This document shows, piece by piece, positions 26,519-35,024 of a stretch of 64,000 bases of DNA. The position numbers were made by a program, and so were the translations under genes. Every line of letters starts with the position of its first letter. The stretch's first letter is position 1. The notes beneath the pieces were generated by a model that saw nothing but the letters and a program-made list of their open reading frames with translations, was not told where the DNA came from and did not search any database. This DNA is from Beijerinckiaceae bacterium (lineage in GTDB: Bacteria > Pseudomonadota > Alphaproteobacteria > Rhizobiales > Beijerinckiaceae), in NCBI GenBank assembly GCA_019745195.1, contig JAIETL010000036.1, forward strand, positions 1 through 64,000. Reading direction: 5' to 3'.

Positions 26519-29146
26519 TCATTCCTTGCTGTCATCCTTGCCCGTGAGCTTGCTCTCGACCGGGTCGGGCGACGGCGCGGTCTCCTGTTTCGTCGGTTGC
26601 TCCGGCGCGGGTTCGGGCTCGTCGTCTGCGGCTGCCTTGCCGCGCCGTATCGTGACCGGCTTCCCCGGCCGCGCCGTCTGGGCCGCGACCTCGCGCGAAA
26701 CCGCCTGGGCGATGCCGGCCAGCGACTGTTCGATGCCCTCCAACCCCTTCACCGTCATCTCGGCCCCGGCCGCGGCCGGTTCCATCTCGCTCAGGCGCTT
26801 GTGGATGACGAAGTTCAGGTCGCTGGTGACGCGGGCGACGATCTCGACGTCCCCGACGATGCAGATCAGATCGAAATCCATCGTCGTGGTTCCGAGCTTC
26901 TTGAACAGGATCGTCGGGGGCGGTTTCTGCAGCACGTCGCCATGGGCGACCGCCGCGTCGGTCAGCATGCTGCGCACATCGCCGGGGTCGAGCGTGCGCG
27001 GCACCGTGATCGAGATCAGCACGCGCCCCGTGCGATCGTTGCGGACGCGGTTGCGGACGACGCCCGAGATCAGGTTCGAATTGGGCACGATCACCGAAGA
27101 GCGGTCGAAGGTGGCGATCTCGGTCGAACGGACGTTGATCTTCTTGACGATGCCCTCGGCGTCCCCGACCACGACCTGATCGCCGACGCGGATCGGCCGC
27201 TCCCAGAGCAGGATCAGCCCCGAGACGAAGTTCGACACCACCGATTGCAGCCCGAAGCCGATGCCGACCGAGAGCGCCGAGGCGACCAGCGTCAGCCGCT
27301 CCAGGCTCAAGCCCAGCGAGGAGATGGCGAGCGCCACGGCGGCGATGTGCCCGACATAGCCGGCCGCCGTTGTGATCGAGTTGCGCAGGCCGGTGTCGAG
27401 CTGCGTCGTCGGCAGGAACTTGTTGTCGAGCCAGCCCTGCAGCGTGCGCGTCGCGGTCAGGCCGAGCGCGAAGAGGATGCCGGCGACGAAGATCGAGGAG
27501 AGCGAGACCGTGACGCCGCCGACCTGGAAGCCGAAGAAGGCGGCCCGTAGCGAGGTGGCGAAATCGGCCGATTCCAGCCCCCAGGGCGCCAGCGCGAGCA
27601 GGAAGGCGATGATGATCAGGATGATCTTCAGCAGGCCCGTGCCGATGACCGCGATCTTGTCGAGCGTCGCGGTGCGCAGGCCGATGCCGGCCTTGAGCGT
27701 CAGCGCGAGCCTGCCCTTGCCGGTCAGGGCGCGGGCCAGGCCGAGATCGACGAGCTGGTGGAACAGCACGAACAGGCAGGCGAGGATGCCGATCCAGAGC
27801 ACCTGCTCGGTCAGGAAGGTGGCGAAGACGACATAGCCGGCCAGCGCCGCCAGCACGATGGCGACGCCGACGACCCAGCCGAGGATGCGGATCGGTCCAA
27901 GGCTGGCGCCATCGACCGGGACATAGGGTCCAAGGCAGGCCTCTTCCTCGACCTCCTCGTCGTCGCGCAATTGATAGAGCCCGGCGATCAGCGTCAGCGC
28001 GAAGACGATGGCGAGGATGCCGCGCACCAGGATCGAGACGGCGAGCCCCGCCGCGATCGCCTGCAGCCAGGCTTCCATCACCTTGCCGACCGACATGACG
28101 AGCGCCAGCGAACTCGCGATCCAGACCACGATCCGCGCGGTCGAATCCATCACGCTGACGAGCCGGCGCTGCGGATTGCCCGGCGCGAACAGCGCGTCCG
28201 CGAGCGCCTGGACGAAGGCGAAGATGGCGAGCCCGATCACGGCGGCCCAGATCACCGGCTGGATGCGCGGCGGCAGCAGGCCCGCCGTGTTGAGCGCCGA
28301 ATAGATCAGCCAGCTCGCCAGCGCCGGCGGGGCCGCACCAGCGACCAGATGGGCGAAGGCGACATAGAGGCAGCGCAGGCTGCCCGCGCCTTCGGTCGTG
28401 CCCATGCGGGCCTTGAAGCGCGGCATGTAGCGGGCGCGGGCGACATAGAGCAGCACGGCGCCGATGAAGGCGATCGCGACGAAGACGCCGCGCACGCCCG
28501 ACAGGGCCTCGCCGACGACCGAGAGCCAGCCGCCGAAGATGTAGCCCGAGGCGCGCAGATCCTCGGGCAGGGTGGTCAGCGCATTGCTCCAGACATCGGG
28601 GCTCAGAATCGTCGGCCCGGCGGCGAAAAGCGCTTTCGCGAAAAGGTCGCGGCGCTTGTCGCCGATCGCGGTCTGGAGCTGCTCGGCGGCGAGCAGCGCG
28701 GCGCGCGTGATCTTCGCCGTCTCGTCCACGTCGGCGAACGCCTTCAGCCGCATCTCGCGCTCGCGCGCCACCTCCGCGCTTTCGGGCGGGGCGTTCGCGT
28801 CGGGCTTGGGGCCGAGCTGGTCGAGCCTGAGCTTGGCCTGCTCGACGCGGGGCGTCTGCTCCTCCGAGAGCTGGCGCAACTGCTCGAGCACGGGCTGGAG
28901 GCGCAGGCGCTGTCGCTGCAGTTCGGCATCGGTCGCGTTGGGCGAGGCGAGCGTGGTCTCGATCTGGCCGAGCTCCGTGCGCAACCCGTCGAGCCGGGCC
29001 CGGGCCGGATTGACCTCGGCTGTCTGTGCGGACAGGCCCGCGGCCGCCAGCAGGAAGCCGGCGAACAGGCAAAGCGCCATCAGCACCGACAGCATGCGGC
29101 CATTGCGGCGGCGGTGGGCGCGCGCGGGCGCGATGGGCGCAGCCAT
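26519..29146 (-). CDS. Large MscS-family mechanosensitive channel (DUF3772)
   Basis: An 875-residue membrane protein. After a signal sequence comes a periplasmic coiled-coil region of the DUF3772 type (about 45-170), then many membrane helices (about 200-600). The MscS core follows: the pore helix region ALSVGIGFGLQSVVSNFVSG (about 650-670), then WERPIRVGDQVVVGDAEG and VPNSNLISGVV. The charged C-terminal tail is disordered. It should open under membrane tension to release osmolytes. ATG at 29146 is preferred to the longer frame. It shares a probable operon with the CAP lipoprotein. Confidence 0.92.
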   Translation of the reverse strand: MAAPIAPARAHRRRNGRMLSVLMALCLFAGFLLAAAGLSAQTAEVNPARARLDGLRTELGQIETTLASPNATDAELQRQRLRLQPVLEQLRQLSEEQTPRVEQAKLRLDQLGPKPDANAPPESAEVAREREMRLKAFADVDETAKITRAALLAAEQLQTAIGDKRRDLFAKALFAAGPTILSPDVWSNALTTLPEDLRASGYIFGGWLSVVGEALSGVRGVFVAIAFIGAVLLYVARARYMPRFKARMGTTEGAGSLRCLYVAFAHLVAGAAPPALASWLIYSALNTAGLLPPRIQPVIWAAVIGLAIFAFVQALADALFAPGNPQRRLVSVMDSTARIVVWIASSLALVMSVGKVMEAWLQAIAAGLAVSILVRGILAIVFALTLIAGLYQLRDDEEVEEEACLGPYVPVDGASLGPIRILGWVVGVAIVLAALAGYVVFATFLTEQVLWIGILACLFVLFHQLVDLGLARALTGKGRLALTLKAGIGLRTATLDKIAVIGTGLLKIILIIIAFLLALAPWGLESADFATSLRAAFFGFQVGGVTVSLSSIFVAGILFALGLTATRTLQGWLDNKFLPTTQLDTGLRNSITTAAGYVGHIAAVALAISSLGLSLERLTLVASALSVGIGFGLQSVVSNFVSGLILLWERPIRVGDQVVVGDAEGIVKKINVRSTEIATFDRSSVIVPNSNLISGVVRNRVRNDRTGRVLISITVPRTLDPGDVRSMLTDAAVAHGDVLQKPPPTILFKKLGTTTMDFDLICIVGDVEIVARVTSDLNFVIHKRLSEMEPAAAGAEMTVKGLEGIEQSLAGIAQAVSREVAAQTARPGKPVTIRRGKAAADDEPEPAPEQPTKQETAPSPDPVESKLTGKDDSKE

Positions 29147-29607
29147 TCCGGTTCGACCTCGCTTGGGATGATTCGGCAGCGGTTCGACCCTCGCCCCGGC
29201 ATAGCCGACAAGGCAAGACGGTGCGGAAAAATGGGTCCCGGCCGACACTGTTCCTGACCTTGCTGCTGGAATCGGTTTGCCGACGGCGCAACCATCACAT
29301 TGCTGTGATGGCCAAGTCCAACGCATCGCCGATGCCGGCCCCTTTCGAGGACAAAGAGGACCTCAACATGGCACGCAAGCCGCAAAGCGGCCTCATATCC
29401 TAAGATTCCGGAGGATTCTGCGCTGGCGGGCCAGACGCTTTGCCAGGTCCCCGGCGATCCTGAGCCATGCTGGCCTGCGAGAGCTTTCTGCGTTTTGATC
29501 TGGTCGAAACAAAAATTGGTCGCAAGTCCGTCGGACACATGCGGCTCTACCGGCGAGGCGCGTCCGCACTCTCGCCGTTCTTCTCATAGCGACCCGGGAG
29601 GCTCGGC
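29147..29607. other. 461-base intergenic region before the Ior/Sox cluster
   Basis: No gene of normal size is supported. A 31-codon frame at 29308-29403 (MAKSNASPMPAPFEDKEDLN...) and a nested 11-codon frame lack a ribosome site and any recognisable similarity. Short inverted repeats (for example CCGCAAAGCGG near 29382) are present. The promoters for both the mscS gene (minus strand) and the iorA-soxA cluster (plus strand) should lie here, but I cannot place them with confidence. Confidence 0.5.
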
Positions 29608-30075
29608 GTGGCGAAGCTCAATGTAAACGGCAAGACGATCGATATCGTGGTGGCGGACGACACGCCGCTGCTCTGGGCGATCCGCGAACAGATCGGCCTG
29701 ACGGGCACGAAATATGGCTGTGGCGTCGCCCAGTGCGGGGCCTGCACGGTCCATATCGACGGCGTCGCGACGCGCTCCTGCGCGCTGCCTGTCTCAGGCG
29801 TCACGCCTGAGCAGAAGATCGTGACCATCGAGGGCCTCTCGCCCGACGGCATGCATGCGATCCAGCAGGCCTGGATCAAGCACGAGGTACCGCAATGCGG
29901 CTTCTGCCAGAGCGGCATGATCATGGCCGCTGCCGCCCTGCTGCAGGCGAACCCCAAGCCCAGCGAAGCCGACATCGCCAGCGAAATGACCAATATCTGC
30001 CGCTGCGGGACCTATAACCGGGTCAAGGCCGCCATCCTCGACGTCGCCGCCGGCGGCACGCTCGGCCGCGGCTGA
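29608..30075 (+). CDS. Molybdenum hydroxylase 2Fe-2S subunit (IorA-like)
   Basis: A 155-residue iron-sulfur subunit of the xanthine oxidase family, closest in pattern to isoquinoline 1-oxidoreductase alpha. The plant-type 2Fe-2S cysteines are in [18 protein letters not shown] (about 36-53) and RSC. The second cluster is in [11 protein letters not shown] (about 97-107) and ICRCGTY. It passes electrons from the molybdenum site toward an acceptor. GTG at 29608 follows GGGAGGCTCGGC. It is the first gene of a six-gene plus-strand cluster with the Mo subunit and sox genes. Confidence 0.92.
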   Translation: MAKLNVNGKTIDIVVADDTPLLWAIREQIGLTGTKYGCGVAQCGACTVHIDGVATRSCALPVSGVTPEQKIVTIEGLSPDGMHAIQQAWIKHEVPQCGFCQSGMIMAAAALLQANPKPSEADIASEMTNICRCGTYNRVKAAILDVAAGGTLGRG

Positions 30076-30088
30076 AGGGAGAACGATC

Positions 30089-32281
30089 ATGACCGTCTCG
30101 ACCCAAACCACCTCCTTCCGCCCGTCCCGCCGCAGCGTGCTGGCAGGCTCCGCCGCCGCCACGGGTGCCTTCACCTTCGGCTTCGCCATTCCCTTTGGCG
30201 ACGAGGCCGCCGCGCAGGCGCCCAATCCCGAGATCAACGCCTGGGTGGTGATCCAGCCCGACGACAAGGTGGTGATCCGCATCGCCCGCTCCGAGATGGG
30301 GCAGGGCACGCTGACCGGCCTCGCCCAGCTCGTTGCCGAGGAGCTGCAGTGCGACTGGTCGAAAGTGACCACCGAATATCCGACGCCCGGCCAGAACGTC
30401 GCCCGCAATCGCGTCTGGGGCAATTTCTCGACCGGCGGCAGCCGCGGCATCCGAGAGTCCCACGAATATGTCCGCAAGGGTGGCGCGGCCGCCCGCATGA
30501 TGCTGATCCAGGCGGCTGCGAACGAATGGAAGGTGCCGGCCAGCGAGTGCTTGGCCGAGAACGGCGTGATCACGCACAAGGCCTCGGGCCGCTCGCTGCG
30601 CTATGGCCAGGTCGCGGCCGCTGCCACGAAGGTCGAGGCGCCCAAGGAGGTCCCGCTCAAGGACCCGAAGACCTGGACCATCGCCGGCAAGCCGCTGGCG
30701 CGGCTCGACACCGCCGACAAGACCACCGGCAAGAAGATCTACGGCATGGATCTGAAGCTGCCGGGCATGCTGAACGCGGCGATCAGGGACTGCCCCGTCT
30801 TCGGCGGCAAGGTGAAGAGTTTCGACGCCGCCAAGATCAAGGACATGCCGGGCGTCAAGCATGTGCTCCCGGTCGGCGACAGCGCCGTCACGGTCGTCGC
30901 CGAGACCTGGTGGCAGGCCAAGACCGCGCTCGACGCGCTGCCCATCGTCTGGGACGAGGGCCAGCACGCCAAGGTCTCCAGCGCCAGCATCGCGGAATGG
31001 CTCAAGGAAGGGCTCGACGCGCAGAGCGCAGTCGTCGGCAACCAGAACGGCGACGTGAAGGCCGCGATCGCAAACGCCGCCCGCACCGTCGAGGCGGTCT
31101 ATTCCTATCCCTATCAGAACCATGCCTGCATGGAGACGATGAACGCCACCGCGCTCTACACGCCGGAGAAATGCGAGGTCTGGACGCCGACGCAGAACGG
31201 CGAGGCGGCGCTGGCCGCCGCCTCCGAGGCGTCGGGCCTGCCGGTGGCCAAATGCGAGGCCTACAAGATCGACCTCGGCGGCGGCTTCGGCCGGCGCGGC
31301 GCGGTGCATGACTGGGTTCGCCAGGTCGTCGCCATCGCCAAGCAGATTCCCGGTACGCCGGTGAAGCTGATCTGGTCGCGCGAGGAGGACATGCTGCATG
31401 GCCGCTTCCACCCGGTGACGCAGTGCAAGCTCACCGGCGCGCTCGACAAGGACGGCAACCTGACCGGGCTTGCCATGCGCATCTCGGGGCAGTCGATCGT
31501 CGCGGGCATCTTCCCGCAGAACATCCGGGACGGAAAGGACCCTGTGGTCTTCCAGGGCCTCAACGCGCCGGGCCCGGAAGCCTCGATCGGCTACACGATC
31601 CCCAACCTGCTGATCGACCACGCCATGCGCAACCCGCATGTGCCGCCTGGCTTCTGGCGCGGCGTCAACCTGAACCAGAACGCAATCTATCTGGAATCCT
31701 TCATGGACGAGCTGGCGCATGCCGCAGGCAAGGACCCGCTCGAGTTCCGCCGCGCCTTGATGAAGGACCATCCCAAACACCTCGCCGTGCTCAACGCGGC
31801 GGCTGAGCGCGCCGAATGGGGCAAGCCTCTGCCCGCCGGCGTCTTCCGCGGCATCTGCCAGACCATGGGCTTCGGCTCCTATGTCGCGGCCGTCGCCGAG
31901 GTCTCGGTCAGCGCGGAGGGCAAGCTCAAGATCCACCGCATCGTAGCGGCGACCGATTGCGGCCACGCCGTCAATCCGGCGCAGATCGAGCGGCAGGTCG
32001 AGGGCTCCTTCGTCTATGGGCTGTCGGCGGCGCTGCATGGCGAGATCACGATCAAGGACGGCCGGGTCGAGCAGGAGAATTTCGACACCTATCCGGTCCT
32101 GCGCATGGACGAGATGCCCAAGGTCGAGACCGTGATCGTGGCCTCGGGCGGCTTCTGGGGCGGCGTCGGCGAGCCGACGATCGCGGTCGCTGCGCCAGCC
32201 GTGCTGAACGCGATCTTCGCCGCCACCGGCAAGCGCATCCGCTCGCTGCCGCTGAAGAATGCCGATCTCAAGAGGGCGTAG
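30089..32281 (+). CDS. Molybdenum hydroxylase large subunit (IorB-like), Tat-exported
   Basis: A 730-residue molybdopterin-binding subunit. An N-terminal twin-arginine signal (SRRSVLAGSAAATGAFTFG) predicts periplasmic export. Mo-site blocks are GGGFGRRG (about 396-403) and, at the end, GVGEPTIAVAAPAVLNAIFA, with the catalytic glutamate in GVGEP. IorB-type enzymes hydroxylate N-heterocycles or oxidise aldehydes and lack an FAD subunit, giving electrons to c-type cytochromes. The substrate is unknown. It is followed at 4 bases by soxX, suggesting that cytochrome could be linked to it. Confidence 0.9.
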   Translation: MTVSTQTTSFRPSRRSVLAGSAAATGAFTFGFAIPFGDEAAAQAPNPEINAWVVIQPDDKVVIRIARSEMGQGTLTGLAQLVAEELQCDWSKVTTEYPTPGQNVARNRVWGNFSTGGSRGIRESHEYVRKGGAAARMMLIQAAANEWKVPASECLAENGVITHKASGRSLRYGQVAAAATKVEAPKEVPLKDPKTWTIAGKPLARLDTADKTTGKKIYGMDLKLPGMLNAAIRDCPVFGGKVKSFDAAKIKDMPGVKHVLPVGDSAVTVVAETWWQAKTALDALPIVWDEGQHAKVSSASIAEWLKEGLDAQSAVVGNQNGDVKAAIANAARTVEAVYSYPYQNHACMETMNATALYTPEKCEVWTPTQNGEAALAAASEASGLPVAKCEAYKIDLGGGFGRRGAVHDWVRQVVAIAKQIPGTPVKLIWSREEDMLHGRFHPVTQCKLTGALDKDGNLTGLAMRISGQSIVAGIFPQNIRDGKDPVVFQGLNAPGPEASIGYTIPNLLIDHAMRNPHVPPGFWRGVNLNQNAIYLESFMDELAHAAGKDPLEFRRALMKDHPKHLAVLNAAAERAEWGKPLPAGVFRGICQTMGFGSYVAAVAEVSVSAEGKLKIHRIVAATDCGHAVNPAQIERQVEGSFVYGLSAALHGEITIKDGRVEQENFDTYPVLRMDEMPKVETVIVASGGFWGGVGEPTIAVAAPAVLNAIFAATGKRIRSLPLKNADLKRA

Positions 32282-32285
32282 CGCC

Positions 32286-32744
32286 TTGACGGCGAGGAGG
32301 GGACGGCATCCCGTCCTCGCCGGAATGGCGCTGGCGCTCGGCATCGGTTCAGCGGCGCTGGCGCTCGAAACCTATGAGGTCGTCGGCGACGCCATTCCGC
32401 GTCCGATCGGGGGCCTCGCAGGCAATCTCGAGCGCGGCGCGGCGGTCGTCCGCGACCGCGAGCGCGGCAACTGCCTGATCTGCCATCAGGGGGCCGATCC
32501 GTCCGAGCCCTTTCAGGGCTCGATCGGGCCGCCGCTGAAGGGCGTGGGGCTGAGGCTCGATGCCGGGCAGATCCGGCTTCGGCTGGTCGACGCCTCGCTG
32601 CTCAACCCGCAAACCGTGATGCCGCCCTATTTCCGGACGGAAAACCTGCATGATGTCGCCGTCGCCTATCGTGGCAGGCCGGCGCTTTCGGCACAGGAGA
32701 TCGAGGATGTCGTCGTCTATCTCGCTTCGCTCAAGGGCGATTGA
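32286..32744 (+). CDS. soxX: SoxX-like c-type cytochrome
   Basis: A 152-residue exported monohaem cytochrome of the SoxX family: signal peptide ending near ALALE, haem site CLICH (about residues 59-63) and a likely methionine ligand in QTVMPPYF. SoxX pairs with SoxA to attach sulfur substrates to SoxYZ. TTG at 32286 is used as start because AGAGGG lies about 8 bases upstream and it gives a basic signal n-region; an ATG at 32325 would give a much shorter signal. Its end overlaps the soxY start by 38 bases. Confidence 0.85.
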   Translation: MTARRGRHPVLAGMALALGIGSAALALETYEVVGDAIPRPIGGLAGNLERGAAVVRDRERGNCLICHQGADPSEPFQGSIGPPLKGVGLRLDAGQIRLRLVDASLLNPQTVMPPYFRTENLHDVAVAYRGRPALSAQEIEDVVVYLASLKGD

Positions 32745-33195
32745 GCCCAATCGCCGGGCGGTCTTGGCCGGGGCGGCTGCGGGCCTTGCTCTCGCCGGCT
32801 TGCCCGCGCCGGCTTTTGCTGCCGGCACGCCCGAACTCTCCGAGTTCGTCGCGCGGATCACCGAGGGAGCGGTTCCCCTGCGCGAGGGCGTGACGCTGGC
32901 GATCCCGCCGCTGGTCGAGAACGGCAATTCGGTCGATGTCCGCGTGGCGGTCGAAAGCCCGATGACGGAGCAGAACCATGTTCGCTGGATCCACCTGATC
33001 GCCGACAAGAACCCCTTCCCCGACATGGCGCGGCTGCATCTCGGGCCGCGCGCCGGCCGGGCCGAGATTTCGACCACGCTGCGGCTGGCGCAGTCCCAGC
33101 GGGTGACGGCGGTGGCGGCGCTGAGCGACGGGCGTTTCGCGATGGCCGAGGCGGACGTCGTGGTGACGCTGAGCGCCTGCATCGACGGCGGCTGA
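32707..33195 (+). CDS. SoxY-related carrier protein, variant C-terminus
   Basis: A 162-residue protein with a twin-arginine signal (NRRAVLAGAAAGLALAGLPA) and a SoxY fold (NGNSVDVRVAVESPMTEQNH, LHLGPRAGRAEISTTLRLAQ). Canonical SoxY ends in GGCGG, whose cysteine carries the sulfur intermediates. This one ends VTLSACIDGG, so a cysteine is present but with a different swinging arm. It fits what I recall as the SoxY-related 'AACIE arm' family, whose cargo is not established. ATG at 32707 follows CAGGAGATCGAGG and overlaps soxX. soxZ follows 11 bases later. Confidence 0.85.
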   Translation: MSSSISLRSRAIEPNRRAVLAGAAAGLALAGLPAPAFAAGTPELSEFVARITEGAVPLREGVTLAIPPLVENGNSVDVRVAVESPMTEQNHVRWIHLIADKNPFPDMARLHLGPRAGRAEISTTLRLAQSQRVTAVAALSDGRFAMAEADVVVTLSACIDGG

Positions 33196-33206
33196 GGAGC
33201 AAAACC

Positions 33207-33527
33207 ATGTTCAATGCCCGCATCACCATGCCGGCCGAGGCCAAGGCCGGCGAGATCGTGGAGATCAGGGTGCTGACCCGCCATCCGATGGATCGCGGCG
33301 GCCAGTCCGACGGCAAGGGCGGCACCGTGCCGCGCAAAATCCTCAACCGGCTGACCGCGACCTATGCCGGCGACCAGATCTTCCGCTTCGACATGCATAC
33401 CGGCGTCGCCTCGAACCCCTTCGTCTCGTTCACGACGCGGGCGGTTGCGACCGGCGACATCGTCTTCGAATGGCGCGAGGATGGCGGGGCGACCTATACC
33501 CGCACGTCAAGGCTCACCGTGACGTGA
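33207..33527 (+). CDS. soxZ: SoxZ-like carrier partner protein
   Basis: A 106-residue SoxZ protein without signal peptide (MFNARITMPAEAKAGEIVEI; HPMDRGG; LTATYAGDQIFRFDMHTGVA; FEWREDGGATYTRTSRLTV). SoxZ forms a heterodimer with SoxY and travels to the periplasm with it through the Tat pathway. GAGGAGCAAAACC precedes the ATG. Its stop overlaps the GTG of soxA. Length and sequence are normal for the family, in contrast to the SoxY variant beside it. Confidence 0.92.
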   Translation: MFNARITMPAEAKAGEIVEIRVLTRHPMDRGGQSDGKGGTVPRKILNRLTATYAGDQIFRFDMHTGVASNPFVSFTTRAVATGDIVFEWREDGGATYTRTSRLTVT

Positions 33528-34279
33528 GGCGGCCGTCAGCCGGACTTTGCCTGTTGGCGCTGCTGGCGCTGCCGGCCGCCGCGCAGGTCAAATCCGGCTC
33601 AGAGTTCCTCTCGCCGGGAATGGCCCGGCAGCAGGCCGACGAGACCCGCAATCCCGGCTTCTTCTGGGTCGAGCAGGGCGAGGGCCTCTTCTCCGCCCGC
33701 CCGCCCCAGGGGCAGGCCTGCATTGTCTGCCATGCTGAGCCGCGCCAGAGCCTGCGCGGGGCCGCGACGCGCTATCCGCAGGTCGATGCCGCCAGCGGCA
33801 AGCTGCTCAATCTGGAAGGACGCATCGAGCAATGCCGCGTCGAGCGCCAGACGCAGCCGGCCTTCGGCCATGAGAGCGCCGAGCTGCTGGCGATGACGGC
33901 CTATATCGCTTCGCTCTCGCGCGGCCTGCCCATGGACGTCGCGACCGATGGCGCGGCGAAACCCTTCTACGAGGCGGGCAAGGCTTTCTTCGAGCGCCGG
34001 CAGGGCCAGCTCAACCTGTCCTGCCAGCAATGCCATGACGGGCTCGTCGGTCAAAAACTGCGCGGCGACACGATCAGCCATGGCGCGGGTACCGGCTATC
34101 CGGCCTACCGGTTGGAATGGAACAGCGTCGGCTCGCTGCACCGCCGCTTGCGCGCCTGCTCGCTCGGCGTGCGCGCGACGCAGTTCGATTTTGGTTCGCC
34201 GGAGTATCTGGCGCTGGAGCTTTATCTGGCCGGGCGCGCGAAGGACTTGCCGGTGGAGACGCCGGCGATCAGAAGGTAG
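33524..34279 (+). CDS. soxA: SoxA-like dihaem cytochrome
   Basis: A 251-residue exported cytochrome of the SoxA family: signal peptide ending at AAAQ (about residue 19), two haem sites CIVCH (about 66-70) and CQQCH (about 164-168), and the conserved cysteine motif RRLRACSLGVRA that carries the cysteine ligand/persulfide in known SoxA. GTG at 33524 overlaps the soxZ stop (GTGA). It closes the cluster; no soxB, soxC or soxD follows. Its stop overlaps the end of the antisense mazF remnant by 11 bases. Confidence 0.9.
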   Translation: MRRPSAGLCLLALLALPAAAQVKSGSEFLSPGMARQQADETRNPGFFWVEQGEGLFSARPPQGQACIVCHAEPRQSLRGAATRYPQVDAASGKLLNLEGRIEQCRVERQTQPAFGHESAELLAMTAYIASLSRGLPMDVATDGAAKPFYEAGKAFFERRQGQLNLSCQQCHDGLVGQKLRGDTISHGAGTGYPAYRLEWNSVGSLHRRLRACSLGVRATQFDFGSPEYLALELYLAGRAKDLPVETPAIRR

Positions 34280-34606
34280 AGTCGGGAGTCAGGCCAAGAA
34301 ACGTCATGACAGCCATGTCCAGCCGCGCCAGTTCATCTGCGCTCAGCCGCCCGATCCTCCGTCCCAGATTGCCGCGAGGCACGGTCGTAACCTTGTCGGC
34401 CATCAGGCGCGAGGCTTCTCGCAAACCGTTTTCCATGGTCGGTTCAACGACGATACGAAAAGCTCCGCCTCGGTCTCGAAGCTCGTAAACGCACATATCG
34501 TGATCGTTGCCGTCGTATCGAAGCGCTCATCTTGTATGATCGCTGCTGGTCGCGGCTTTCCAGCAAACCCTGGCCCCGAGACAGTCCAGACGTCGCCGCG
34601 CCTCAT
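34269..34606 (-). pseudogene. mazF: Frameshifted MazF/PemK-type toxin gene
   Basis: The 5' part (from ATG 34606: MRRGDVWTVSGPGFAGKPRP ... TSFETEAELF) and the 3' part (FRIVVEPTMENGLREASRLM ... LDMAVMTFLGLT) of one MazF-family ribonuclease lie in different frames. They join cleanly if one T is added to the four-T run (plus-strand A run 34458-34461). As read, translation from the start leaves the toxin frame and ends at 34403 after 67 residues. The start overlaps the mazE stop as ATGA, as in an intact operon. Sequencing error or programmed slippage cannot be excluded. Confidence 0.8.
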
Positions 34607-34830
34607 TCGTCCCAGGATGCCGTTATCGCCTCGACAAAAGCGATGTCTTCCTTCTCTCCGGGGCTATTAGCGACGGCCAGCGATTGCCGCCGCGCCTCTT
34701 CGGCGAAGCCCGGCGCGCGCGTATCGGGCACCCAGATCCGGATTTCCCGCATTCCCTTGGCGCGCAACTTCTCGCGCCGTTGCCGGGCAGCCTCGGCGGC
34801 GCGCGTCTTCCTGGCGGGGTTTGTCGGCAT
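34603..34830 (-). CDS. mazE: MazE-family antitoxin
   Basis: A 75-residue protein matching the antitoxin MazE family found beside PemK/MazF toxins in Proteobacteria: a basic N-terminus (RQRREKLRAKGMREIRIWVP), then DTRAPGFAEEARRQSLAVA and an acidic C-terminus (FVEAITASWDE). It overlaps the toxin start by 4 bases. Its reading frame is intact although the toxin gene is frameshifted, so it may be a relic or may serve another toxin. Confidence 0.85.
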   Translation of the reverse strand: MPTNPARKTRAAEAARQRREKLRAKGMREIRIWVPDTRAPGFAEEARRQSLAVANSPGEKEDIAFVEAITASWDE

Positions 34831-35024
34831 TGACCGCGTCTTTCTGATTGCAGCCAGTTATGAGAGTAAGCGCGCCTGACTGGACACGCAACGCTGGCCC
34901 TTGTTCCCGATTCGCAGGACGTTACTCTGACCCTCCGCCATGGATACTGTCACGTCGCGGCCTTCGCATGCTAGCGGGCGCCTGCGACCACGCCGGGCCG
35001 CAACAGCCTTTTCGAGAGAACAGC

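Noticed and set aside
26532-29291. A 919-codon second frame on the same strand as the MscS gene
   Set aside because: Extremely Arg-rich translation with no membrane segments. It is a shadow of the real frame, which has the MscS pore and signal.
30023-32344. A 773-codon open frame antisense to the molybdenum hydroxylase large subunit
   Set aside because: High-GC codon bias on the true gene leaves the opposite frame open. The antisense product is rich in Arg, Asp, Gly and Ala with no family pattern, while the sense product has clear Mo-enzyme motifs.
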